Assembly: GCA_003542955.1 (NCBI GenBank)
Contig: DPJP01000307.1
Span: 2,116 to 7,739, forward strand
Origin: Armatimonadota bacterium
GTDB lineage: Bacteria > Armatimonadota > Zipacnadia > Zipacnadales > UBA11051
Length of the DNA stretch: 5,624 nt
Direction: 5' to 3'
Shown: piece after piece, positions 1-5,624 of the stretch
How the letters are laid out: each line of letters starts with the position of its first letter
Numbering within the stretch: the stretch's first letter is position 1
Made by a program: the position numbers and the translations under genes
The notes under the pieces: model-generated
What the model saw: only the letters and a program-made list of their open reading frames with translations
Told to the model about the DNA's origin: nothing
Database searches by the model: none

Positions 1-1086
1 TTCGCCCAGGGACGCTACTCGCACCCCTGGGAGGACCTGCTGGCGGGCGGCGGACGTGGCAACGATGTCGCCCTCACTATCAGGGCATCTCTGCAGCGGA
101 CCGCCCACCAGCTGATGCGGGGCAGGCCCGGCGCGGTCATCGCGATGGACCCCCGCGACGGGGCGCTGCTGTGCCTGTACAGCTCGCCGACCTATGACGC
201 CGAGGCCGTCACCCGAACGCAGGGTGACTACGATGTGTTCACTCTGGACCCGAGCCGGCCCGAGTTGAACCGCCCGCTTCAGGGCCTCTATGCGCCCGGA
301 TCGGTGTTCAAGATACTCACGGCTGCTGCTGCCATCGATGCGGGCCTCGCCGACCCGGAGACCAGGCTGCGCTGCGGAGGGTCTGAGCGCGTTGGGACGG
401 CAACAGTCAAATGCCGGAGGGCATCGGGTCACGGAGAGATATCGGTCGAGACGGCACTTGCGGACTCATGTAACATCGTGCTGGCCAAGCTCACCGAACA
501 ACTCGGACCCGAGCGCTTCCGCGACTACGTCAAGCGCTTCCACCTGCTCGATGCGGCCAATCTGCCGCTGCCCGTGTCCAACGGCAGGATGTCAGACTTC
601 AGTGGCCCCAAGGCGGAGAAGCTCGCCGTGGCCGCCGGCTACGGCCAGGGCGAGACGCTGATCACGCCGATGGCCATTGCGCGGTTGACCGCGACCATCG
701 CCCGCGGCGGGCAAGTGGTGCAGCCGTCGCTCGTAGCGCGGGTGACCTCTCCCGGCGGTACCGTGCTCAAGCAGGCCTCGCCGGAGGAACTCGACCAGGC
801 GGTATCCGCGGAGACCGCCCGTGCGGTGGCAGGAATGATGCGGGCGACTGTGGAAAGTGGCACAGGGAAGGTCGCCGACCTCGGGTGGGTCAAGGTCGCC
901 GCGAAGACGGGCTCCGCCGAACTCGGCGCGGGGCAGGCCCCGCATGCCTGGTTCACCTGCTTTGCCCCGTATGACGAGCCGCGAGTCGTGGTGACCGTCA
1001 TTGTCGAGAACGGGGGCTCCGGGGCCGAGACGGCGGGTCCGGTAGCCGTCGAGGTCCTGAGCGCTGCACTGACCGATTCCGACTGA
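1..1086 (+). CDS. pbpA: Class B penicillin-binding protein (PbpA/FtsI-type transpeptidase), 5' end cut off by the window
   Basis: D,D-transpeptidase that cross-links peptidoglycan stem peptides on the outer face of the membrane; class B PBPs work with a RodA/FtsW polymerase. The frame is open from base 1, so 361 residues are present. The N-terminal membrane anchor and most of the dimerisation region, probably 100-150 residues judging from PbpA proteins near 490 aa, lie outside. All three penicillin-binding motifs are present in order: SxxK as S101-V-F-K104 (bases 301-312), SxN as S156-C-N158 (466-474) and KTG at 302-304 (904-912), followed by S. Upstream, GNDVALTI and LQRTAHQLM match the usual entry to the transpeptidase domain, followed by the strand GAVIAMDPRDGALL. 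An ATG at 115 lies inside this conserved stretch and is not the start. The kinase follows after 39 bases, the classic pbpA-pknB order. Family assignment is secure; PbpA rather than another class B paralogue rests on the neighbour. Confidence 0.95.
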   Translation, partial: FAQGRYSHPWEDLLAGGGRGNDVALTIRASLQRTAHQLMRGRPGAVIAMDPRDGALLCLYSSPTYDAEAVTRTQGDYDVFTLDPSRPELNRPLQGLYAPGSVFKILTAAAAIDAGLADPETRLRCGGSERVGTATVKCRRASGHGEISVETALADSCNIVLAKLTEQLGPERFRDYVKRFHLLDAANLPLPVSNGRMSDFSGPKAEKLAVAAGYGQGETLITPMAIARLTATIARGGQVVQPSLVARVTSPGGTVLKQASPEELDQAVSAETARAVAGMMRATVESGTGKVADLGWVKVAAKTGSAELGAGQAPHAWFTCFAPYDEPRVVVTVIVENGGSGAETAGPVAVEVLSAALTDSD

Positions 1087-1125
1087 GGAGAACACAACCC
1101 CGGAGCCATACAGGCAGGTACTGAC

Positions 1126-3036
1126 ATGGAAGGCTCTCTCATAGCCGGGCGCTATCGAGTTGACGCTCACATCGGCGAGGGTGGAGTGGCCGTGGTTTAT
1201 CGCGGCCTGGACATCTCCCTCGAGCGTGAGGTCGCCATCAAGGTGCTCAGGCCTCAGTACGCCTCCGATCCCGAGATCGTCGAGCGATTCCGGCGTGAGG
1301 CCCATGCCGCCGCGAAGCTCAATCACCCAAATATCGTCCAGATCTACGATACGGGCAGCGAGGACGGTACTCACTACATCATCATGGAGTACCTCCCGGA
1401 GCCCGACTTCAAGCGGATCATCCGGGAGTACGCGCCGCTGCCGCTGCGGAAGGTCCTGCAGGTGTCGATCGAGTGCTGCCGGGCACTGGCCTACGCCCAC
1501 CGGCTGGGCATTGTTCACCGCGATGTCAAGCCCCACAACATCCTTTTCACCAACGACGGCCATGCGAAGCTGTCCGATTTCGGGATCGCGGCCGCGGCGG
1601 GCGAGGCGGGACTGACCGGCGACGGGATGGTCCTGGGCAGCGCCCACTACATGTCCCCGGAGCAGGCTCAGGGCCGCGCCACGGGACCGCAATCAGACCT
1701 CTACAGCCTCGGCATCGTCATGTACGAGGCGCTCACCGGCACGCTGCCCTTCACCGGCAAGACGGCCGCCGAGGTTGCCGCCAAACATGTGCAGGAGCGC
1801 GTGCCGGCGCTCCATCTGCGCAATGTCAATATCGGCCCATCGGTCGAGTTCGTCGTCGGGAAGGCCCTCATGCGGGACCTCTCCCGGCGCTACCGCGGCG
1901 CGAACGAGATGCTGATGGACCTCGAGAAGCTCGCCGACGGCATCGAGCTGGATCAGACGGGCGTATTGACGCCCAGCGCCGAGGACGCGACGGTTCGCTT
2001 CACCGCCCCGATGCTGCAGGTGTTGCCCGAGCAGCAGGAGCAGGCGCCCGTGCAGCCTCTGACCTCCGAACCGGTGCGCCCCGCCGTTCGTACGGGGCCT
2101 GACCGCGGGGACGAGCCGTCACGTGCAACAATGGCGGCTGCTACGGCGGCGGCCATCATCATTGGCATTATCGCCCTGGTGCTGGTCATCTGGCTGGTCA
2201 AAGCAGCCTTCTACCCCAATGAGCCACAGGCGAGCATCTCGGTTCCCTCGATCAAAGGCTTCACGGAGGCCGAGGCGGTTGAGATACTGCTGACGAACAA
2301 GCTGACAAAGGGCCGCGTGGACTATGTCTATGAGGAAGACCAGCCCAAGGGCGTCGTGGTGCTGCAGAGCCCGCCGGCGGGCGCCACGGTGAAGGAGAGC
2401 GCGGCGATCAACTTCACCATCAACAAGGGGAAGAAGCAGGTGACCGTGCCCGATATCGTCGGCGCCCATCGCGATGCCGCGCAGGCGATGCTGATCGGGG
2501 CGGGTCTGCGGCTCGGGTCAGTCAACGAGGTGCCTCGCGATGACCTCGAGAAGGGCATCGTCGTCAGCCAGAGCCCCAAGCCCGGCGCCAACCTCGACGA
2601 GGGCACCGCGGTCGACATCGATGTGAGCAAGGGACCGGAGACGCCTCCGGAGGACCCGACCGGCGGGACAACCACCCCCGGCGTGGATGACCCGACCGCC
2701 GGACAGCAACCATCCGTCCAGCCGAGGGTCCAAGCAGAGGTGGACGAACTCTGGGCCAGTGAGAATCCGCGCGAGCGCAGGCTGCTCTTGCGCGTGACGG
2801 CACAGGGCACGCAGAAGGGGCAGGAGATCAAGATCGTCGTCCGCGACGAGGCGAACCCGCGGATGCTCTTCGACACGCGGGTGCTCAACCCCGGCGACAG
2901 CTATGAGTTCTCCCCGGTCATCACCGGAAACGGGACCGTTGAGGTGCTCCACAACGGAACATCGGTCTTCGAGCACAGCTACATGGTTGACAGGGGAGCG
3001 GGCGCGGCAGGCGATTCGGGCAATGATACGGACTGA
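1126..3036 (+). CDS. pknB: PknB/PrkC-type membrane Ser/Thr protein kinase with two PASTA repeats
   Basis: Transmembrane kinase of 636 aa: the cytoplasmic domain phosphorylates cell-wall and division proteins, and PASTA repeats bind peptidoglycan fragments outside. Kinase domain about 8-270: glycine loop GEGGVAVVY (17-25), lysine K39 in VAIK, helix C E58, catalytic loop HRDVKPHN (131-138; D133, K135, N138), DFG 151-153, P+1 loop GSAHYMSPE (171-179), D191 and R255. These residues predict an active RD kinase. A basic, Pro-rich juxtamembrane stretch (272-336) leads to one membrane helix (about 338-358), PASTA 1 (about 370-435), PASTA 2 (437-503), a Pro/Thr/Gly linker (504-533) and a beta-rich C-terminal domain (about 534-622). 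H137 replaces the usual Q/E, and V21 replaces the usual M of GGMA. The ATG at 1126 gives the usual short lead-in LIAGRYRV; a weak AGG (1116-1118) lies 7 bases before it. Typical PknB proteins have three or four PASTA repeats; this one has two. Confidence 0.96.
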   Translation: MEGSLIAGRYRVDAHIGEGGVAVVYRGLDISLEREVAIKVLRPQYASDPEIVERFRREAHAAAKLNHPNIVQIYDTGSEDGTHYIIMEYLPEPDFKRIIREYAPLPLRKVLQVSIECCRALAYAHRLGIVHRDVKPHNILFTNDGHAKLSDFGIAAAAGEAGLTGDGMVLGSAHYMSPEQAQGRATGPQSDLYSLGIVMYEALTGTLPFTGKTAAEVAAKHVQERVPALHLRNVNIGPSVEFVVGKALMRDLSRRYRGANEMLMDLEKLADGIELDQTGVLTPSAEDATVRFTAPMLQVLPEQQEQAPVQPLTSEPVRPAVRTGPDRGDEPSRATMAAATAAAIIIGIIALVLVIWLVKAAFYPNEPQASISVPSIKGFTEAEAVEILLTNKLTKGRVDYVYEEDQPKGVVVLQSPPAGATVKESAAINFTINKGKKQVTVPDIVGAHRDAAQAMLIGAGLRLGSVNEVPRDDLEKGIVVSQSPKPGANLDEGTAVDIDVSKGPETPPEDPTGGTTTPGVDDPTAGQQPSVQPRVQAEVDELWASENPRERRLLLRVTAQGTQKGQEIKIVVRDEANPRMLFDTRVLNPGDSYEFSPVITGNGTVEVLHNGTSVFEHSYMVDRGAGAAGDSGNDTD

Positions 3037-3063
3037 CACCGGTAGACGCCGTGCAATCAGGAT

Positions 3064-3070
3064 GAGGTGA
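3064..3070 (+). promoter_or_regulatory. Strong Shine-Dalgarno that sets the start of the discoidin-like gene
   Basis: GAGGTGA matches the anti-Shine-Dalgarno core in seven bases and sits 5 bases before the ATG at 3076. A GTG at 3067, in frame with that ATG, lies inside this motif and has no comparable site before it. The ATG is therefore the better start, and the protein begins MSKHAATA, an ordinary signal-peptide N-terminus. Confidence 0.75.
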
Positions 3071-3075
3071 AAGGT

Positions 3076-3852
3076 ATGTCTAAGCATGCCGCGACCGCGT
3101 TGATCATCGTCGGTCTGGCAATCATGCTGTCGAGCGCCGGACCCGCGCCGGCGGCCGACGAGTTCGCCGTCGGAGCAACGAACATCGCGCTGGCCGCCAA
3201 CGGCGGGCGGATTGTGGCCTTCTCGAGCCATGTGGTGGATGCAAACGGCGCCCCCGTCAAGCAGTGGGAGATCGGCAACGTGATTGACGGCAAGCAGGTA
3301 CGCGGCAGTGACCGCCCCGCCGACTCATACGGCTGGTCCTCCGCGCGTGCCCCCCAGCCCGGCAAGCCCGAGTGGTTCATCCTCGCCTTCAAGGATGACA
3401 AGACGAGGCTTGTGACGCGTGTGGTGCTCGATCCGGTCACCGACGACCCGCCCGAGATCGGTCGCTGGGCACAGGATTTCAAGCTCTTCGTCTCCAACAC
3501 CACCAAGGACGGCCCGTGGGTCGAGGTCAAGTCCGGCCGACTGATGAACAGGCCGGTCAGCCAGACATTCGACTTCCCGCCCGTCGAGTGCCGGTACCTC
3601 AAGGTACAGATACTCTCGAACTGGTTCTCCGATCAGTTCGTCGAGCTTGGCGAGATCGAGGTCTATGAGGCGCTGGCCACTGGAGATACGCTTGATCAGC
3701 TCATCATCCGCCTCGAGAACCTGCTCACCGATCTCAAGCGCTACCGCGACAGCCAGCGCTACAACCAGCCGCTGCGTCCCGAGATGAGCAGCACACTGAC
3801 ACCGACTGAGCAGCCAACCACCACCACAACGACAACCCCCCCGCCGCAGTAG
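3076..3852 (+). CDS. Secreted discoidin (F5/8 type C)-like protein with Thr/Pro-rich C-terminal tail
   Basis: Predicted exported protein of 258 aa with a probable carbohydrate- or surface-binding domain; no catalytic motif is seen. The N-terminus is a classic Sec signal: K3, a hydrophobic core (about 8-20) and APA/PAA before D28, so cleavage after A26 or A27. There is no lipobox cysteine. Residues about 32-198 have discoidin/CBM32 features: an early asparagine-rich strand (NIALAANGG), GNVIDG (67-72), W87 in GWSSA, the strand EWFILAF (99-105), a WAQDFKLFVSN strand (131-141) and the closing YLKVQILSNW...ELGEIEVYE (174-198), which is the typical end of this fold. A charged helical stretch (203-230) and a tail of seven threonines, three prolines and Q follow. 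No LPxTG or second membrane helix is visible, so how it stays at the cell is unknown. Ligand unknown; fold assignment is by pattern only. Confidence 0.85.
   Translation: MSKHAATALIIVGLAIMLSSAGPAPAADEFAVGATNIALAANGGRIVAFSSHVVDANGAPVKQWEIGNVIDGKQVRGSDRPADSYGWSSARAPQPGKPEWFILAFKDDKTRLVTRVVLDPVTDDPPEIGRWAQDFKLFVSNTTKDGPWVEVKSGRLMNRPVSQTFDFPPVECRYLKVQILSNWFSDQFVELGEIEVYEALATGDTLDQLIIRLENLLTDLKRYRDSQRYNQPLRPEMSSTLTPTEQPTTTTTTTPPPQ
3817..3849 (+). repeat. Simple-sequence tract encoding the Thr7-Pro3-Gln tail
   Basis: ACN codons repeat seven times (ACC, ACC, ACC, ACA, ACG, ACA, ACC) and are followed by three proline codons and CAG just before the TAG stop. The mixed third bases argue for selection on the threonine run at protein level rather than recent slippage alone. 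The base composition, almost only A and C, stands out from the GC-rich surroundings. Confidence 0.8.
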
Positions 3853-3855
3853 GCC

Positions 3856-3859
3856 GGAG
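3856..3859 (+). promoter_or_regulatory. Shine-Dalgarno of the glycosyltransferase gene
   Basis: GGAG lies 7 bases before the ATG at 3867, in the 14-base gap after the previous stop. It supports this ATG. There is no in-frame ATG, GTG or TTG between it and the first membrane helix, so the hydrophilic N-terminal extension appears to be real. Confidence 0.65.
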
Positions 3860-3866
3860 TTATCCC

Positions 3867-5438
3867 ATGGGGCGTCCCCACGACCCAGACAGTGATCAGC
3901 TCGCAGCGGGAGCGCATGCAGATGCGCTCCCGACGGTTCCCCGGTGCTGCCCGTGCGGCATCCACCGCCCCGTCGTCGGGCTTATCGTCGTCGCCGTCCT
4001 GGCTCTGGCCCTGCGCCTGTTCGCGCTCTCAGACAGGTGCTTCCACGGCGACGAGTTGCTGTCGATCCGGCTTGTCAGTGAGTACCCGCTGTCGGTCCTG
4101 CCGGAGGTCACCATTCCCGCGTGGCACCCGCCTCTACACTATGCCGTGCCCAAGCTGCTGTGGCTTGCCGGTGCGCGCACGGAGGCCGAGTGGCGGCTGC
4201 CCGGCGTCATCGCCGGCGTCGTCCTCGTCATCGCGATCTACCTGCTGCCGCTGATCGGCGGCGCGCCGCGTCTGGCGCTGCCCGCCGGTGTGCTGGCCGC
4301 CACCTCGCCACTGGGCGTGCTCTTCAGCCAGACAGATCGCTGGCATCCGCTGGTGGCGGCAATGCTCGCCGCGGGCCTTGTCGCAACGGCCTACGGGCTG
4401 AAGAGCCGCCTGCTGTGGGTGTGGATGGTCGCCGGGCTCCTCTACGGGCTCGCCTTCGAGACCGTCTACCTCGCTGCTATCCCGGCGGGCGCGGCCATGC
4501 TGATGGCGCTCTGGTGGCTGCGCACTCGCAATGAGGACCTGACCGGTTGGTTGGCGGGGGCGGCAACCGGCCTCTTCGTATCGCTTCCCGCGCTGCCCAC
4601 GATGCTCAAGTGGCTGCAGCCGGGAGGGGGAGCCGACTCCCTGCTCGGCACGTTTGCGAAGGTCGCCCTCGTGGCGCAGAATCTCATAGTCGGGCCGACG
4701 GTCATGCCGTGGAACTGGCTGGTGACCATTCCCGGCCTCGCCATCGCAGGGGTGGTCGTCTACCGCTTCGCGACATCGGAGGACGAGAACATCCGCGCTC
4801 TGCGCCTGCCGTGCGCGGCCTTCGTGCTCCTCTGCCTGCCTGCGATGCTGCTTTCGCCCGTCACGGCCTCATCGCGCTACTGGCTCGTGCTGCTGGCGCC
4901 CGTATTGATTGCGTTCGCCGGGGGCCTGCTGTCAATCAGCACGCGGCGGTGGCAGATGCTCGCCGCCGCCGGCATCGCTCTCATCTGCGGATACGGCCTG
5001 TTCAACCTGTATACGCAGCAGCAGTACCAGTACCTCGAGCTGGTGGATGACTGGAACCAACTCGTCGACATTGCCCGCGACCAGGTGGGCCCCGGTGACC
5101 AGGTGTGGTCCACCATGGACCCCTTCGCCCACTACTACGGGCCGGAGTGCGTTCGTGTCTTCCAGTGGCAGTATGAGCCCGGGGCGGTGGGCCGTCACCT
5201 CCGCGAGCAGCCTACGACCCGCGTGCTGCTGCAGTACTCACCGATGAGCGGCTGGGGAGCGACGGACTTCGGCAAGGTGGGGGAGATGATTGGCGAGCAA
5301 CTGCAGGCACGCGGCTTCGAGCGCAAGCTGCGCGCCTTCTACGGCAAGGACCCGGATGCGGCGGCCAAGCGTCGCTTCTACCGCGGTCGCGACTTCGCCG
5401 ACTTCCGCCATTGCATCGAGGTCTGGGTGCGGCAGTAG
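3867..5438 (+). CDS. GT-C fold membrane glycosyltransferase, ArnT/PMT-like (GT39/PMT_2 group)
   Basis: Integral membrane enzyme of 523 aa, predicted to move a sugar from a polyprenyl-phosphate donor to an acceptor on the outer face of the membrane. Key signs: a first helix at about 35-54 followed by the acidic pair D62-E63 in FHGDELLSIR, matching the DE motif of the first external loop in PMT and ArnT enzymes; WHPPLHY (86-92), the family HPPL motif; and SQTDRWHPL (154-162), whose D157 sits where the second conserved acidic residue is expected. About 11-12 hydrophobic segments run to residue 382, among them 113-131, 183-200, 226-244, 283-299, 314-331, 336-356 and 364-382. A soluble C-terminal domain (about 385-523) starts with DDWNQLVDIARDQVGPGD, usual for this group. 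The cytoplasmic N-terminal 34 residues are hydrophilic and contain C27, C28 and C30. Donor sugar and acceptor cannot be read from sequence; protein, lipid or wall polymer are all possible. Confidence 0.85.
   Translation: MGRPHDPDSDQLAAGAHADALPTVPRCCPCGIHRPVVGLIVVAVLALALRLFALSDRCFHGDELLSIRLVSEYPLSVLPEVTIPAWHPPLHYAVPKLLWLAGARTEAEWRLPGVIAGVVLVIAIYLLPLIGGAPRLALPAGVLAATSPLGVLFSQTDRWHPLVAAMLAAGLVATAYGLKSRLLWVWMVAGLLYGLAFETVYLAAIPAGAAMLMALWWLRTRNEDLTGWLAGAATGLFVSLPALPTMLKWLQPGGGADSLLGTFAKVALVAQNLIVGPTVMPWNWLVTIPGLAIAGVVVYRFATSEDENIRALRLPCAAFVLLCLPAMLLSPVTASSRYWLVLLAPVLIAFAGGLLSISTRRWQMLAAAGIALICGYGLFNLYTQQQYQYLELVDDWNQLVDIARDQVGPGDQVWSTMDPFAHYYGPECVRVFQWQYEPGAVGRHLREQPTTRVLLQYSPMSGWGATDFGKVGEMIGEQLQARGFERKLRAFYGKDPDAAAKRRFYRGRDFADFRHCIEVWVRQ
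3907..3932. repeat. Perfect 11-bp inverted repeat with 4-base loop inside the start of the glycosyltransferase gene
   Basis: Bases 3907-3917 (CGGGAGCGCAT) are exactly complementary to 3922-3932, leaving the loop GCAG. The hairpin starts 40 bases after the glycosyltransferase ATG and lies in the part encoding the hydrophilic, poorly conserved N-terminus. No run of T follows, so it does not look like an intrinsic terminator. It could slow translation, mark RNA processing or be a protein site. The structure is directly visible; its function is unknown. Confidence 0.7.
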
Positions 5439-5490
5439 CTCCGCCGTCCCCGTCCTCGTTGCCGTGCCGTCACCGCCGGCTCACGCCCTC

Positions 5491-5506
5491 TCGCATCGCC
5501 ATGCGA
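5491..5506. terminator. Small inverted repeat downstream of the operon
   Basis: TCGCAT (5491-5496) pairs with ATGCGA (5501-5506) around the loop CGCC. It comes 52 bases after the last stop codon. There is no T tract, so terminator function is only a guess from position. Confidence 0.25.
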
Positions 5507-5516
5507 CAGGAGGCCC

Positions 5517-5540
5517 CCCATCCGGCCCGTGTGGGATGGG
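5517..5540. terminator. Second inverted repeat downstream of the operon, possible weak terminator
   Basis: CCCATCC (5517-5523) pairs with GGATGGG (5534-5540) around a 10-base loop. A competing 5-bp pairing (5524-5528 with 5538-5542) is possible. No T run follows on + or A run precedes it, so an intrinsic terminator is not proven; high-GC genomes often use such imperfect hairpins at gene ends. Confidence 0.3.
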
Positions 5541-5586
5541 CCCTTCCGGCAGCGGATTCTAGCTGCCCAGTGCCCTCCCGCTGTCC

Positions 5587-5622
5587 CTACGGCTCGGCAA
5601 TGTCGAGGCTCTCCTCGCGCGT
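5587..5622 (-). CDS. Possible 3' end of a convergent gene, cut off by the window
   Basis: On the minus strand the last bases read TREESLDIAEP followed by a TAG stop (5589-5587). Ten of the eleven sense codons end in G or C and the acidic, balanced composition looks like a real C-terminus, unlike the Arg/Ser/Pro-rich peptides of the other frames. Only eleven codons are visible, so no product can be named. If real, it faces the operon tail to tail, and the hairpins at 5491-5540 lie between the two genes. Confidence 0.27.
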   Translation of the reverse strand, partial: TREESLDIAEP

Positions 5623-5624
5623 GG

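Larger units (their letters stand above)
5439..5586. other. Intergenic region after the glycosyltransferase gene
   Basis: No + strand reading frame here has a ribosome binding site, recognisable protein or good context. The small frames crossing it are continuations of shadow frames of the glycosyltransferase gene. It contains the two inverted repeats listed separately and is C-rich on the + strand. It may separate convergent genes. Confidence 0.5.

Noticed and set aside
1087..1125. Search for a promoter or terminator between pbpA and the kinase gene
   Set aside because: No -35/-10 pair or hairpin is visible in these 39 bases; the same holds for the 39-base gap at 3037-3075. The equal lengths look like coincidence, since the two sequences are not alike.
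592..1692. Long minus-strand open frame (366 codons) across pbpA and the kinase gene
   Set aside because: It lies antisense to two strongly recognised genes, its product is Arg/Gly/Leu-rich with no known motif, and long antisense frames are expected when third codon positions are G/C-rich.
2369..2382. 14-base perfect palindrome inside PASTA repeat 1
   Set aside because: It encodes the conserved SPPAGA turn of the repeat with GC-rich codons, so the symmetry is well explained by protein sequence and codon bias.
3067..3075. Upstream GTG as the start of the discoidin-like gene
   Set aside because: It lies within the strong Shine-Dalgarno motif that serves the ATG at 3076 and has no good ribosome binding site of its own.
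2518..3231. Minus-strand open frame of 237 codons crossing the kinase C-terminus and the next gene's start
   Set aside because: It spans a gene junction antisense to conserved PASTA and signal-peptide coding sequence and shows no family features.
5290..5562. Small + strand frame of 90 codons overlapping the end of the glycosyltransferase gene
   Set aside because: It starts inside the transferase in another frame, is Ser/Ala/Pro-rich and lacks a ribosome binding site; a shadow frame.

Overview
The window is GC-rich DNA whose codons end mostly in G or C. It holds four tightly packed genes on the + strand and no mobile element, RNA gene or CRISPR array. The order is: the 3' part of a class B penicillin-binding protein (PBP) gene of the PbpA type (1-1086), a complete PknB-type Ser/Thr kinase with extracytoplasmic PASTA repeats (1126-3036), a secreted discoidin-like protein with a Thr/Pro-rich tail (3076-3852), and a multi-membrane-spanning GT-C glycosyltransferase related to the ArnT/PMT (GT39, PMT_2) group (3867-5438). 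The last 186 bases hold no convincing + strand gene. They contain two small inverted repeats and possibly the last codons of a convergent gene.

The pbpA-pknB order is the conserved cell-wall/division arrangement known from Actinomycetota (pstP-rodA-pbpA-pknA-pknB), and it also occurs in other high-GC or deep-branching bacteria. The kinase has only two PASTA repeats plus an extra C-terminal domain, and its hinge and catalytic-loop wording differs from typical actinobacterial PknB. I therefore lean weakly towards an uncultured non-model lineage such as Armatimonadota, but the sequence alone does not settle the phylum.

The gaps are 39, 39 and 14 bases, with no recognisable promoter or terminator between genes, so one polycistronic transcript from upstream of the window is likely. 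The known role of the first pair is septal or elongation peptidoglycan cross-linking (PBP) under a kinase that senses cell-wall fragments. The two downstream genes are the unusual part. A glycosyltransferase of the family that includes protein O-mannosyltransferases follows a secreted protein ending in a run of seven threonines, and the kinase ectodomain also has a Pro/Thr-rich linker. A working hypothesis is that the transferase decorates these tails, or another envelope acceptor, outside the membrane, making this a cell-envelope sensing and glycosylation operon. That is inference.
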